DNA of 64,000 nucleotides from Cricetomys ansorgei (taxonomy: Eukaryota; Chordata; Mammalia; Rodentia; Nesomyidae), in assembly GCA_026225945.1 (NCBI GenBank), contig JAMJFZ010002500.1, positions 1,302,001 to 1,366,000 on the forward strand, written 5' to 3'. The translations under genes and the position numbers were made by a program. Below are positions 11,936 to 23,500 of the stretch, one piece after another (the stretch's first letter is position 1; every line of letters begins with the position of its first letter). The notes below the pieces were generated by a model, which saw only the letters and a program-made list of their open reading frames with translations, was not told the origin of the DNA and made no database searches.

Positions 11936-12225
11936 ATGTAATAAGACTTTTGCTAAAAGGAAGAGTGTCAAGAAAGTCTACAGAAGGACAGAGAGAGGCC
12001 AAGAAGCTAAGGTGCTGACATTTAAGAAGGGATGAGGAGAGCGAGGAAGTCCCTGTGCTGAGAAACGGGAAATAACGTTTTATGATCGGGTTGTCTTGTA
12101 CTGGGTGCTGCTGTCTGCGTCTGCAATGCGTGTCTCTGTTTTCTCAGTTGTGCTGGGCACAAGTCTGCTTTGTACAGCATTCCTCCCTGCTCAATGGCTC
12201 TTTCTTTCTGTGGTTCCAAGTATCT

Positions 12226-12690
12226 GAGGTCAACTGCAATTTGAAAATGTTCAATGGAAAATTCCAGAAATAAATAATCCCCAAGTTTTAAATGGCATGC
12301 TTTGAGGAGTGTGATGAAATCCCATGCAGTCCTGCTTCATGCCACCCGGACGGCCTCACCTCTTTGTCCAGGGTATCCACGTAGTACGCACCACCTGCCC
12401 ATCAGTCACTTACCCATAGTGCTTGTGTTTAAGGGACCTTTGTCTTACGTAGCAGGGGTCTCAAAGTCCAAGAGCAGTGATGCTGGCAGTTCCGACAGAG
12501 AGCAGCAGCACAGGGCGTCTGCTTTGAGAGGGTGGAAGCACAGTGAGCTGCTTCCGTGGGGCTGTGTTCACACAGTTCGTATGGCAGTATTATTGCTTGG
12601 TTCCGTTATTAATTGCTAATATCTTACGGGGCCTAACTGGTAGAAATTAAATTTAATGGTAGGTATAGGACGATGCATGGTGTGTACAGT
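12226..12690 (+). mobile_element. Tigger-type DNA transposon fossil
   Basis: Blocks aatggaaaattccagaaata, gtgatgaaatcccatgcagt, ctttgtccagggtatccacg and aagagcagtgatgctgg follow the consensus of a Tigger (pogo-like) element in order; the transposase reading frame is mostly deleted. Confidence 0.78.
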
Positions 12691-13012
12691 GCAACCCATG
12701 GCCTCAAAGCTTTACCTCCCGGGAGAGTTTTGGAACACAGCCCCGTTTGTAGCGGGGAGACTGCCACATAACCGTTTTGGATATTACTGAGGTTCCGAGC
12801 CCAGCACCCACGGCGTAGAAAGAATGAAATTGTTGTGAGAGGCTGTTGAAGAGTAGAGCCTGAGGATTCAGTTACTGCAAGAAGTAAGCAGAGGAAATAT
12901 AAAGTCCCCAGAGAAACATGCTCAGTGGGAAAGATGCTGAGTGTGTTGTGTGGGCTGGGGGAGCTAGACATTCCCTGAGTCAAGGAGAACAGTAATCAAA
13001 GGAACCAGAGGA
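12691..13012. other. Unassigned intergenic sequence
   Basis: Nothing recognised. Confidence 0.4.
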
Positions 13013-13147
13013 GCTGGGTGTCGGGCGGGCACACCTGTAACCCAGCAGTCAGGAGGCTAAGGCAGGACAACTGGGAATCCAAAGCCAGCCTGAATTATAG
13101 TGATGCCTTGTCTCAAAACAAACAAACAAACAAACAAACAAACAAAG
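13013..13147 (+). mobile_element. B1 SINE, diverged, with (AAAC)n tail
   Basis: ggcgggcacacctgtaaccc, ggaggctaaggcagga and aaagccagcctgaa form a diverged B1; the tail at 13116-13146 is a pure AAAC microsatellite. Confidence 0.8.
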
Positions 13148-13489
13148 GTCAGGAGGCTGAATAACTCAAAGTCGAAAATCTAGGTTGCAACAGCACATTT
13201 TGTTTTCTGGTTGTTATTAAGGAGCAGAGTATGAAAACAGTCCATGGCTGGACCGTATAGGAGGACAGAGCGTTGACCTGCAACCTTTGCAGAAACCAGC
13301 AGAAGACACAGACCAGTTTTGCTGCATGAATGGGCACAGGGAAGTCAGGACTCAGCTAAAAATAGCATTTCTCCAAGGTTTTGTTCCTGCCTCCAAGTCA
13401 GGCCCAACCTGACTTGTGAAATATGTTCCCCGAGACAGCATCATAGATGCTTCTAGTGTGCCCGCCTCCCGCTTCCCTAGACCAGCGAT

Positions 13490-13860
13490 TTATCAGTCTT
13501 GGTTCGCACTGCTCTGACCAAGTGCCACTCTGTGTGGTTTATAAATGATAGACATTTATTTCTCACAGTTCTAGAAGCAGGAAGCCTGGGATCAGAACGT
13601 GGCGTCGCTTTCTTCTGGAGAGGACCTTCTTCCGGGGTGCAGACATCGGCCTCCTCAGAGGAGAATGGAAGTGCTCCAGGCTCCCACCCTCCGCCCATTC
13701 TTCCTGCCACCTCCCTTGCCCTGCTGCCCCTAGCTTCTTGCAAAGGTACTGATTCCATTTTCGAAGGCCCTATTTGTATTCCATTTTTATCAGGTGCTGA
13801 TTGCTTCCTACAGGCTCCACCTTAAACACCACCACTCAGGATTAAGGTTTCAACATGAGG
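13490..13860 (+). mobile_element. Ancient mammalian interspersed repeat
   Basis: Shows tttataaatgatagacattt, atttctcacagttctagaag, gaagcctgggatcagaac and the later aaacaccaccactcagga, a mammalian-wide element also represented at about 33880-34255. Family name uncertain. Confidence 0.5.
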
Positions 13861-14379
13861 AGCTGGGGACAACTGGGTGGGGGAAGAAGGAAGAACAAAC
13901 ATTTAGTACCTGACTGAGAACACAGGAACCCTCCCACAAACGATAGCGCTTCCCTGTCCTCCGCCTGCCTGCCTCAGAATCTTCCAAAGGCCGGGGGATG
14001 AAGGCTCCACTCCCTGCTAGCAGCAAGCTCAGGATAGATGGTTTCCGTTTTGATTTGGGTGCCCCCTTTGCTTATATTCACACGGTCTTTGGCTTTTAAG
14101 GTAGGCAGCCACGTTAACTAGGTTAAGACTTTCCTTCTCCCAGAGAGCTGTCGATTTATCACGTTTCGGATCCGATACGATGGCTTTTCATCTGCGCTTT
14201 TGGTGGCAGGGTGTTCCTGTCTCGTGGCTGAGCGCTGACGGCCACAGCAACAACAACCATTTGCATCTATCCCTAACTTTACTGAGGAGTTCTCTAAGAT
14301 TCTCTCTTTAAATGCGATACCACCTGCTGGTGTGAAGTAGATATTCCTCTCTTGCTAAATAAGTGTGTTCTCATCTCCA
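13861..14379. other. Unassigned intergenic sequence
   Basis: No gene or repeat recognised. Several CpGs near 14150-14240 do not form an island. Confidence 0.4.
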
Positions 14380-14730
14380 GATTAGCTTTTTTTTTCTTTT
14401 TTAATAGCAAAAAATAAGTTTTTAGCGTCTATTGAGTTGATCTTTTTATTCATGTGGGTAATATCATATTAATAGGCATTCTAATTTTGGTCCTTACTTG
14501 TATCCTTATAAAAATAAACCCACTTGATCACAGCACATTATTCTTTTATCACACTGTGTGTAATTGGCTGATATTTTATTCAGGATTTTTGCATCTATAT
14601 TCATAAGTCAGGTTGGTCTGTAATTTTCTCTTTCTGGTGCTATTTTAGTCACATTTATGACGGGAAATCTATTCTATCTGCTATTAATATTATAGACTCT
14701 CCTTTTTGTTAGCATTAACAACTGGCTGTG
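14380..14730 (-). mobile_element. L1 ORF2 reverse-transcriptase fragment, antisense
   Basis: ttttgcatctatattcata followed by ggttggtctgtaattttc is the characteristic antisense L1 ORF2 reverse-transcriptase segment. Confidence 0.8.
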
Positions 14731-15059
14731 TTTGAAATACACACACGTTTTGATCATGCTCGGAGCGCTCTCTCCCGACCCATCATCGCCCTGGGCTGAG
14801 GTTGTCTGGCAGTGTTTTTCAGTTTGTCCCGTGTGGATTAGTTTTTCAGACCTTATACATTCCCCTCACCCGATTTTGATTATTTATATTTTCCAAACAT
14901 CCGTATCATTTTATCAAGGTTTTAAAGTAAGTTGACATAAAATTTTACATGGAAGCATTAGGGAAATTTGACCTGTACGTGTATGCATTTGACCTTTTAT
15001 TTCTGTCTGTGTCATTGCTTACTTGGTTCGTTCCTGTTTGTATTGCTCCCTCTCCGTCG

Positions 15060-15235
15060 GTGCAGACTTTTTGCACATTATCTATTTGTGTCTGTGAGCA
15101 TGGGTGCGCACAACCGTGTGGAGGTCAGAGGGCGCTTTTGGGCGGTTGGTTTTCTCTACCAGCAACCAGATCCTGAGGCGAGAGCACAGGTCTTCAGGCT
15201 TGGCAGCAATAGCTTTACTTCCTTGCCCAGGCATC
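15060..15235 (-). mobile_element. Antisense B4-type SINE
   Basis: Contains gtgtggaggtcagagggcg, accagatcctgaggcg and ttacttccttgcccaggc; pattern of antisense B4/B2-class elements. Confidence 0.6.
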
Positions 15236-15788
15236 TTGCAATCCTGTATAGACTTTTAAATCATTCACTGTGCATCTTGGATTTTCCTGAGATAAGAATT
15301 TGATTTTGGTGGTGTGGTTGGTGCAAGAAGACACTGGAGGGGAGCAGGGAGGTGCTCTGGAGGCGGAAAGGCAGCCACCACTATGGACACTGGGACAGGA
15401 TCCTGGGAGAATCTGAGGGGTGGGTGTCTGGCTTAGGGGAATGACAGTGAAGTTATTTATACACACTCCCTAGGGTCACTGGTTAAGGGTAACTGAGTGT
15501 GAAGGTGGAGTAGGTGGGCTGTGAGGGAGTTAATTCTTATCTTGGGTGCCAGCAGAAGGGCCCCCTACAGCCTCAGGAAAGCTGTTGGCAAAGGAATGCA
15601 GCTCCTGTCACTACAACTCTTTGGAAAGACAAGGGACTAGTTAAGTTCTGTGCGCACGGGGTGGGGGGGGGGGTAGGACCCCTGTCACTTACCTCATCGG
15701 GGGCTCGGGTGCCATTTCTCATTTTTCATAGCTTTCAACTAGTTTTATCTTTCTTAATATATCCTTCTATTTAAGATTCATTTAATAA
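15236..15788. other. Unassigned intergenic sequence
   Basis: Nothing recognised apart from a short G run at 15660-15674. Confidence 0.4.
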
Positions 15789-15975
15789 GGGGCTGGAAAG
15801 ATGACTCAGCAGTTGGGAGCACTGGCTGCTCTTCCTGAGGGTTCAATTCCCAGCACCCACATGGCAGCTCACACCTGTCTGTAACTCCAGTTCCAGGGCT
15901 TCTGACACCCTCACACAGACAGACATGCAGGCAAAACACCAGTGAACATAAAATAAAAATGAATTATATAAATTT
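15789..15975 (+). mobile_element. B2 SINE
   Basis: ggggctggaaagatgactca carries the tRNA-like A box, gggttcaattcccagcaccc the B box, followed by catggcagctcacacctgtc and an A-rich tail with aaataaaaat. Confidence 0.93.
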
Positions 15976-16009
15976 TTTCATTAATTAATTAATTTTAATT
16001 AATTTTTGT

Positions 16010-16197
16010 GATACTGGGGCTTGATTGAACCTAAGGCCTCCTGTAGGAGAAGTAAATTCTCTGCCATTGAGCCAAACCCACAGCTCTTGGTTCCCACTTC
16101 TGAGATGGGAGCTCATTAAGTTATCCAGACTGGCCTTGAAGTTGCAACCCTCTTGCCTCAGCCTTCAGAGTATCTGGTGTCCTGTGCTGTCAGGTTT
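16010..16197 (-). mobile_element. Antisense B1-related SINE, old
   Basis: ctgccattgagccaaaccca, agactggccttgaagttgc and ctcttgcctcagccttcaga form an antisense B1/RSINE-like structure. Confidence 0.6.
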
Positions 16198-16224
16198 TTG
16201 TTTGTTTTTGTTTCTGTAGCTTTA

Positions 16225-16443
16225 ACTTATTGTGTGTGTGCACATGTGTGTGCGTGTGCACGTGTGTGTGCGTGTGCACACGTGTGTGTGCGCACATGTG
16301 TGCGTGTGCACATGTGCGTGTGCCTGTGTGTGTGCGCGTGTGCCCGTGTGTGTGCGTGTGCACATGTGTGTATGCACATGTGTGTGTGTGCACGTGTGTG
16401 TGCGTGTGCACGTGTGTGTGCACGTGTGTGTGCGTGTGCCCAT
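16225..16443. repeat. TG/CG alternating purine-pyrimidine tract
   Basis: About 220 bp of nearly strict purine-pyrimidine alternation, mixing TG, CG and CA steps (blocks such as gtgtgtgcgtgtgcacgtg). The CpG content makes it more Z-DNA-prone than plain CA repeats. Confidence 0.95.
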
Positions 16444-16496
16444 GCGGACCAGAGACAGTGTTGGGCGTCTTCCTCACTTGCTCTCTGTCTCTTTGT

Positions 16497-16705
16497 GTTA
16501 GTTTGCTTTCTAAAGCTGTGATAAAAACATCCTGGCCAAAAGCAGCCCGGGGAGCAAAGGGTTTATTTGGCTTATTTGTGTCAGGATCACAGTCCATCCT
16601 TGAGGGAAACCAAGGCAGAAACTCAAGCAGGACAAGAACTGAAACAGAGGCCATGGAGAAGAGCTGTTTACTGGCTTGTTCCCTGGCTTGCTCAGCCTGC
16701 TTTCT
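16497..16705 (+). mobile_element. Rodent LTR-like repeat (recurring family), 3'-truncated
   Basis: gttagtttgctttctaaagc, gtgataaaaacatcctggcc, gggtttatttggctt and ggcttgctcagcctgctttc follow the family order seen at 34691-35090. Confidence 0.75.
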
Positions 16706-17169
16706 TCTTCTTTTTTTCAACTGATCGACATTTCACCTTTGTTTATAGAAAACGCTTAAATCAAATCACAGCTTCCCTACCTCTTATCCTTTCCTTCCCC
16801 TCCCCTCTCTTTCCCTCCCCTCAGTCTTGTCCCTCCCCTCTTTCCCCTAGCTTCTTGACCACCCCACTCTTTTCTACACTCACCTGTCCGCATGTGCTTT
16901 TTTGGCATAGGTTCTCCTACTCTATTCTAGAGGGGCCTGGAATTCAAGATGCTTCTGCTTCAGCCTCTGACGTGCTGGGATTACAGGTGTGCACCTCAGT
17001 GTCCCAGGTTCATACAGTTAAAATTTAAAATGCGCTGTCATGTGTAAAATTAATATAATGTGTTTGAGTGTGTGTGTTCATGTGTTCACATATGTTCACA
17101 ATTGGGATTCCTTTTCCCAGATAACACTAGCTTGTATAAAGCTGACAAAAAACTAACACCTATCTGTCT
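16706..17169. other. Pyrimidine-rich and B1-like remnant region
   Basis: C/T-rich at 16780-16860; about 16905-17010 ends in cgtgctgggattacaggtgt, an antisense Alu/B1-like remnant. No gene seen. Confidence 0.45.
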
Positions 17170-17620
17170 GTCTGTCATCTATCTGTGTGTGTACGTGTGG
17201 TGTAAGGCGTGTGGAGGCCGTAGGGTGACGTCAGAATGTCTGCCTCAATCACTCCTCTATTTTTTGAGAGGGTGTCTCTTCCTGAGCCTGAAATTCTCAG
17301 CTCAGGGGTCTGTGTATCTTAGTCCCCTAGTGCTGGGGTTTACAGAACAACGCATCTGCCCCAGACTTTTCTCTGTAAGTGCTAGAACCCAAACTCAGCA
17401 CTGAGCTACTCCAGATCCTTGCCTTATTTTCTGAAACAGGCTCGCTCACTGCCTTTGGAGCTCACTAATTTGTCTAGACTGGCTGGTCCTCAAGCCCCAG
17501 GGGTCCTCCTATCTCCATCTTTCTGGGCTTATTGGTGTAAGATGCTGCACCTGGTGTTTCACAAGGGTCCAGAGGATCTGAACTCCGTCTTCCTGGCACT
17601 TTACTGACCGAGTCATCTTC
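17170..17620 (-). mobile_element. Antisense SINE cluster (B4- and B3-like)
   Basis: ggcgtgtggaggccgtaggg near 17207 and ttagtcccctagtgctgggg near 17320, then a second element with ccagaggatctgaac and gaccgagtcatcttcccagc at about 17420-17628. Two diverged antisense SINEs in series. Confidence 0.6.
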
Positions 17621-17628
17621 CCAGCCCC

Positions 17629-18304
17629 CTCTTTTTAACTTCTGAGTTTCTATTCCTTCTTCGTACATTTTTGGTCTTTCTCATTAATAATGCAGTGGAA
17701 ACAGTTCAGGTGGATGAGGCCAAGTAATTGAGAAACTACTTAGACAAGGACTTAGCGAGTGTCTGAAACACGGACACTTTCAAGTTGCTTCCGACTGCAA
17801 ATTGGTCGGATCCTCTCGGTGTTACTATGTGGTGCTTTCATTATTGCCCTAGGATTCTGTAAATTACAGTTTTGGTTTTTCTATTTCATCTATGAATTAC
17901 TTTGAAGAGTTTTCAAAACATTTTCTTTCAATTTCTAGGTTTACTTTATTATGGTATAGAATGTAGTCATGCATAATTCTATATTTAGAATTTAGTTAAG
18001 ATTTTTGATGGTTTAATATTTAATAAAATTTAAAAATTGTTCTATGGACCCTGAAATGATGGTATGTTGTAGCAGTTCACTACTATCTTTTACCCTCAAT
18101 TTAGGGAAAGAGAAAGGAAGGATAGAAAGAAAAATCTTCACTGATCTTGCAGGCAGCCCTGATAAAAGGAAGAAATACTCAGAGCCCTTTTAGACTGCCT
18201 GAAACTTGGAGAACAGAAGCTGTCAGTGAGCTAAGCTAATATCTCAGCTCACTAGCCTGGAACCCAATTTATCTAACCAATTCTCTTCTAAGCAATAACC
18301 AAGA
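17629..18304. other. AT-rich unassigned sequence
   Basis: Possibly L1-derived at 17870-18060, but I cannot establish it. No gene. Confidence 0.35.
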
Positions 18305-18826
18305 AACCAACCCACCAATGAACCAACCAACCAACCAACCAACCAACCAAAACAATCAACAAACCAATCAACAATGAACCAACCAACCATCAACCAACCA
18401 ACCAACCATCAACCAACCAGCCAACCAACCAGCCAACCAGCCAACCAACCAGCCAACCAACCAGCCAACCAACCAGCCAACCAACCAGCCAGCCAACCAG
18501 CCAGCCAACCAACCAGCCAACCAACCAGCCAACCAACCAGCCAACCAACCAGCCAGCCAACCAACCAGCCAACCAACCAGCCAACCAACCAGCCAACCAA
18601 CCAACCAGCCAACCAACCAGCCAACCAACCAGCCAGCCAACCAACCAGCCAACCAACCAACCAACCAACCATCAACCAACCAACCAGCCAACCAACCAGC
18701 CAACCAACCAACCAGCCAACCAACCAGCCAACCAACCAGCCAACCAACCAACCAACCAACCAACCAACCAACCAGTCAGCCAACACCATCAACCAACCAA
18801 TAACAAACCAACCAACCAAACAATCC
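18305..18826. repeat. CCAA/CCAG tetranucleotide array, about 520 bp
   Basis: Tandem CCAA with frequent CCAG variants; the array has an internal pattern of CCAACCAACCAG blocks. A 4-bp period without stop codons leaves frames open on both strands (Asn-Gln-Pro-Thr/Ser/Ala, or Gly-Trp-Leu-Val/Ala), up to 161 codons; not a gene. Confidence 0.97.
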
Positions 18827-19289
18827 TGGCTCTGGGGCTTCAACCCTTATATACTCTAAGCAAAAGTTCCCAGATGTCCAAGCAGCACATAATTGCAAGA
18901 CAAGCTACACATGGCAAACCAGATGCATGTAATCAAATCACATCCACTGGCAATGAACGGTCCAAGTCAAACTCGTCACCGTCCACCACATCTGAGGCAG
19001 GAACAGAAACAGAGTCCAAAATCCATTTTGCATTTTTAAAGAAATCAAAATAACAAAACTTCCAAGCATCCCGATACAGTATCATATTTGTTAAAAGCAT
19101 CCCAATAACTACTTTTTAAAGATATTCCACATATTTATGCTTATTTATTTGGCTTGCTAAGAACTGACAAAAGTCTCTACAGTAACTACATTTTGTTCAT
19201 TCTTTCCTTGCTGTTCAGAAAAATGAAGGTTTATGAAAAAGGCTCTTTATCTAGATCTTGATTTCTTTGAATTATCTTGAAATTTATGC
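18827..19289. other. Unassigned intergenic sequence
   Basis: Nothing recognised. Confidence 0.4.
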
Positions 19290-19465
19290 CTAGTCATTCA
19301 TTCGCTTATTGTTTTATGTGTGAGTATACGTGTGGAAGTCACATGGTGTGCATGTGGATGTCGGAGGACAGCTTGCGGGAGTTGGGTCTCTCTTTCCACT
19401 ATGAATGTCCAGGGGGTCAAACTCAGCAAGACCTTTATCCACTGAGCCATCTAGCTGGACCCTAT
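19290..19465 (-). mobile_element. Antisense B3-type SINE
   Basis: catgtggatgtcggaggaca, gggggtcaaactcagcaag and atccactgagccatctagc form an antisense tRNA-derived SINE. Confidence 0.75.
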
Positions 19466-19559
19466 CTTTACTTTTGTTTAATTGTTTAGTAGTTAAATTA
19501 CTTTCTACTTAGTACATCTTCCTCCATATATTTTATTTAATTTTCTTCTTTCAGTTTTT

Positions 19560-20015
19560 TTTTGTGTGTGATTCTTGTGTGTATGCATATTTGGGCACAT
19601 ATCCGTGTGTATTCATTCATGTGGAGGCCCTAGATTGATGTTGGGGGTCATCCTCAATCATTCTCCCACTTTATTCATTGAGGCAGGATCTCTCAATCAA
19701 ACCTAGAGCTCAACAATTCATTGAGGCAGGATCTCTCAATCAAACCTAGAGCTCAACAATTCATTGAGGCAGGATCTCTCAATCAAACCTAGAGCTCAAC
19801 AATTCATTGAGGCAGGATCTCTCAATCAAACCTAGAGCTCAACAATATGGCTTGTCTTGCTAGCTACCTTGTTCCGAGGATTCTGTTTCCACCTTTCAAG
19901 ACTGGAATTACAGGTAAGTCATCATGGTTACTGGCATTTTGCGGTTGGTTCTGGAGATCCAAACTCTGGTCCTCACGTTTGCATGGCAAGTGCTTTAACC
20001 ACCGAGTCATCGCCC
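19560..20015 (-). mobile_element. Antisense B4-type SINE containing a tandem duplication
   Basis: Left part has tgtggaggccctagattg; right part has gactggaattacagg, gatccaaactctggtcctc and ccaccgagtcatcgccccc. The 43-bp array at 19674-19845 sits in the middle of this element. Confidence 0.65.
19674..19845 (+). repeat. Four perfect tandem copies of a 43-bp unit
   Basis: Copies at 19674-19716, 19717-19759, 19760-19802 and 19803-19845, starting ttcattgaggcagg, are identical, so the expansion is recent relative to the diverged host SINE. Confidence 0.97.
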
Positions 20016-20269
20016 CCACTTTAATTTGATATTTTATTAATTTTTTGAATCTAGATATTGAACCCAGATCCTTACACATTTTGTGATAGTTAACCTTTAT
20101 TTCAATTTCTTTATATTTTTATTTTTTATAAATATATTAATATTGTTTATTTCAATAACCTTTATCGACAGTTTGATTAGATCGAGAGATACAAAGGATC
20201 AGCAAAACGTATCTCTAGATGTGTCTGTGAGGGCATTTCCAGAGAGGATTAATATGTGTGGCACCATGA
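20016..20269. other. AT-rich unassigned sequence
   Basis: Nothing recognised. Confidence 0.35.
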
Positions 20270-20480
20270 TGTGGATTGGGGATCCCGACTGAATAAAGGG
20301 GGAAAAGAGAAAGCCAGCTGATCACCACCCAGCATCCACCCTTCTCTCTGCTTCCTGGCTTGCTGTGCTATGAACTGCTCTGCTCTGATACACCATGCCT
20401 GCCATGTTGGACCAATACTCAACAATTCTGAGCAAAGTGAATCCTTCTAGCTTTATATCAAGAATTTGGGCCCCAACAGT
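20270..20480 (-). mobile_element. Rodent LTR-like repeat relative
   Basis: actgaataaagggggaaaag, agccagctgatcaccaccca and tgctctgatacaccatgcc match a recurring rodent repeat also seen at 22570-22775 and 50625-50945. Confidence 0.55.
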
Positions 20481-20984
20481 AAAAAACAATGGATTCATGA
20501 AAGAAGGGTCAATCCTACTTGGTCATATAAATCTTGGACTTTTGGAGCTGGTTTACAGGGTGAATTGGAAGCTTGGAGATGGGTGTGGCAGAAGCCTAGA
20601 GGACTCTAGGTTCAGCCTGATGCATGATGCTGGTAGGATCCCAGACGGTCAGACAGTCAATAGAAATGCAGGTAGTAAGGACTACGCTCATGAGTTTTCA
20701 GAAGTCAAGAAGGGCTCTGTTGGGAACTGGACTGGTGGCCATTAGTGTGACATTATGACCAATATTTTGTCGATGTTCCAAAATGCTATCATCAGTTTAA
20801 AAGTAATGGACTGCCTAATTTGAAAGAGAATCTCCCACGATCATGCACCATTTGGGATTATTGTAAACTGCTTTTAGCCAAGTTTATAGTGAGGAAAAAT
20901 GAACAAAATACAAAACAGAAGGATTGAGTCGTATGCAGTCTGGCCTGAAAAGGAGCAGGCTGAAAATTGTGGACATGGACAGCG
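20481..20984. other. Unassigned intergenic sequence
   Basis: No gene recognised; the open frame at 20395-20745 starts in the preceding repeat. Confidence 0.35.
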
Positions 20985-21345
20985 TGGTGGTTCGAGTAAG
21001 AACGGCCCCCATTGGCTCATGTGTTTGAGTGCTTAGTCACCAGGAGTAGAAGAACTCTGATAGGATTAGAAGGATGGGCGACTGTCCTTGTGGGAGGACG
21101 TGTATCGCTGGGGTTGGTCTTTGAGGTTTCAAAAGCCCAAGCCAGGCCTATCAGCATTCTCTCCCTTTGCCTGCAGATCAGGATCAGGAGCACTTAGCTA
21201 CTGCTCCAGCACCTGTCTGCACGCCACCATGGTGCTAATGGACTAAGCCTCTGAAACTGTGGGCAATCCCCCAGTGAAATGCTTTCTCTGGTAAGAGTTG
21301 CCTTGGTGTGTGGTGTCTTTTCGCAATAGAACAGAAGTTAAGACA
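20985..21345 (+). mobile_element. Rodent LTR-like repeat, second family
   Basis: gtggtggttcgagtaagaac, ggcccccattggctcatgtg, ggctttgaggtttcaaaagc-like sequence and gcctctgaaactgtgggcaa, ending agttaagaca. A common muroid repeat, name uncertain; 29465-29815 is related. Confidence 0.6.
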
Positions 21346-21464
21346 GAAGGTCTTGCTAAGGAGATTAGTGCCGTTAAAGAGAAGTGAAGTCCTCTCAATG
21401 GGACATTAAGGTATGGACTGGATGCATTTGGAGTTATGAGCTGTGCATGAGACTTTGGGTAGCC

Positions 21465-21620
21465 AGGGGCCATTGTTACTTTTCTGTTGCTGACAGAAAC
21501 AACTTCAGGAAGGAAGGATTTACTTTACCTCACAGTTCACAGAACAGTCCATCCTGGTGGGAAAGTCAAGACAGCAGGAGCTTGAAGCATTTGACCACAG
21601 TGAGGAAATGTAGCGAGAGA
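21465..21620 (+). mobile_element. Rodent LTR-like repeat fragment (recurring family)
   Basis: cttttctgttgctgacagaa, aacttcaggaaggaagg and cacagaacagtccatcctgg. Confidence 0.6.
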
Positions 21621-22239
21621 TGAATGTTAGTTCTCAGCTGGCTTTCTTAATTTTACATAGTTCAGGATTCCTACATGGGGAATGGTTCTGCCCATGGTTC
21701 AGATGGGTCTTTCAAAATAAATTAGCTACATCGAGACAGTCTCTCATAGACATTCTCAGAGGCTAATCTTATTGTAGACCTCTCCAAGGGGTGATTCGAG
21801 TTTCATCTCCTAGGTGCTTCCAGATCCAGTCGAGAAGACAACCAACACTGGTCATCACACTAGGGATGGAGTGTTATAGTTTAAGTTGGTGTGTCTGCAT
21901 AATTAGTAAGTACGCTTTAAAAGACTCTACCACAGATTCTGGGGAAGGAATTAGTGCATTTTCATTTGTGTGCTAGATATTTATATCATATTAGGTGGAG
22001 TAATGACCTTGTTAGTACGTTTGGAGATTAAGCAGGGCACAAGGAGATGTGTTTGGGTGTCAGTTTGACAAGGAATGGAATTATGATGGTTATGACTGGA
22101 TAAAAATGACTAGGATGTGCTTCTTGGAGAATATTTATAGAGATTTATGTGTAGGATGTCAATTCTTTTGACTGGCTTGTACCTAGAGCCACCTGGGAAG
22201 ACAGAACCTCAGCTGAAGAATTGTCTCACTCAGTTTGAC
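21621..22239. other. Unassigned intergenic sequence
   Basis: Nothing recognised, though some of this may extend the flanking repeats. Confidence 0.35.
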
Positions 22240-22775
22240 TTAAGAGCATGTCTGTGAGAGACGGTCTTGATGAATGGCTGATGAGGGAGGGTCTGGCCCA
22301 CTGTGGGAGGCATCATCCCTAGGCAGGTGGGTCTGCACTGTGTAATGAAGCTAGCTGAGCACGAGCCAGTGAGTGCATGAGGCAGTGTCATTCCTCTGTG
22401 ACTTCTGCTTCAGTTCCGTCTTGAGTTCTTGCCCTGGTTTCCCTCAGTAATGGACCACGACATGAAAATGTCAGCTGAAATAAACCTGGTCCTCCCATAG
22501 TATTTACAGCAGTAACAGAAAACAAACTGGAATAGTAACTGAGGGGGAAGATCTGCCAAGAATGTGAGTGTCACCAACCCCGATAGAACAACAGGTGACA
22601 AAGGAGACAGCAGACTGAATGCCAGCCAGCCCCCTCTCTCTGCTTCTTAGATTCCTTGTTCTGATACGCCACGTCTGCCGACCAGCTAATACCTCCAAGA
22701 CTGTGAACAAAATGACTCCTCTGTCTTTCAGTTGTCTATGTTAATATTTCACCAACAGCAGTGAAAAGTAATCAA
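22240..22775 (-). mobile_element. Two adjoining rodent LTR-like repeats, reverse
   Basis: 22240-22540 shows gacttctgcttcagttcc, cctcagtaatggaccacgac and aataaacctggtcctccc; 22570-22775 shows ccagccagccccctctctct and ctccaagactgtgaacaaaa. Both are internally diverged members of the recurring families. Confidence 0.6.
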
Positions 22776-23119
22776 CACACACGCCAACCATGCATCTTAT
22801 GATGGAGCCACACTCCAGCCTAAACATTGCTTCTGATCAATGTATAGGTGGGTCAAATATGGGAGTTTTTGTCATTTAACGGAGCTTCCTAACTATGTAG
22901 ATACTGTCACAGCTATGTTGGTGGACTTATCTGCATCTCTAGGTGAGATGTAGTTTGGGAAAAAAAAAAAAAAAAAGGAAATCTTTTTCCCCTGTTCCTA
23001 GAAGAAAGTTCCTAAAATTCTTGAAATTTTGTGAATTATCAGAACAAATTTCATAGTTGATAAGAAGCGCCTTTCAACTGTGTCTGTATTTATTCTAAGG
23101 AGGTGACTCTCAGTAGAGC
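22776..23119. other. Unassigned intergenic sequence
   Basis: Nothing recognised beyond a poly(A) run at 22960-22977. Confidence 0.4.
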
Positions 23120-23500
23120 CCCCCTGGATTGATTCAGGATGGGGCTAGTCACCAGAGAGACCAAGCCTTGCAACCTCAGGCCCTACTCCTATGGCTCCAG
23201 CGTTGATTTCATTTATTATGCTCGCGGACAGGAACTTCTCTTAAAATCCCCCAAACGATGGGGTTCAAGAGCTTCCTGGATGGCAAATACATTTATGTCC
23301 CAAGTCTTTTGGGATAGAAACCACTATGCTCAGGACCCTCCTGGGTCTTACCCTATGAACTCCTCCCATTGGGCTGTTCATTTTGTTCATTTATTATAGA
23401 CCGGTAACTAGAAGTAAAGCAGCTTCCTCAGGCCAATGAGAGAGTCTAGCAAATCGCTGTCCTGAGATGTGGACAATCCAGCAACCTAATTCTCGTGATT
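23120..23500 (+). mobile_element. Ancient ERVL-type LTR (LTR33-like)
   Basis: ctagtcaccagagagaccaa, ttcctggatggcaaatacat, agaccggtaactagaagtaa and the final agtctagcaaatcg follow an old ERVL LTR of LTR33 type. Only LTR sequence is seen, no viral coding region. Confidence 0.6.

Noticed and set aside
16153..16724. Cys-Val-rich open frame of 164 codons
   Set aside because: TG/CG tract read through into an LTR-like repeat.
18368..18859. Asn-Gln-Pro-Thr repeat protein or Gly-Trp-Leu-Val membrane-like protein
   Set aside because: A 4-bp repeat without stops opens frames on both strands; no start context or flanking coding sequence supports a gene.
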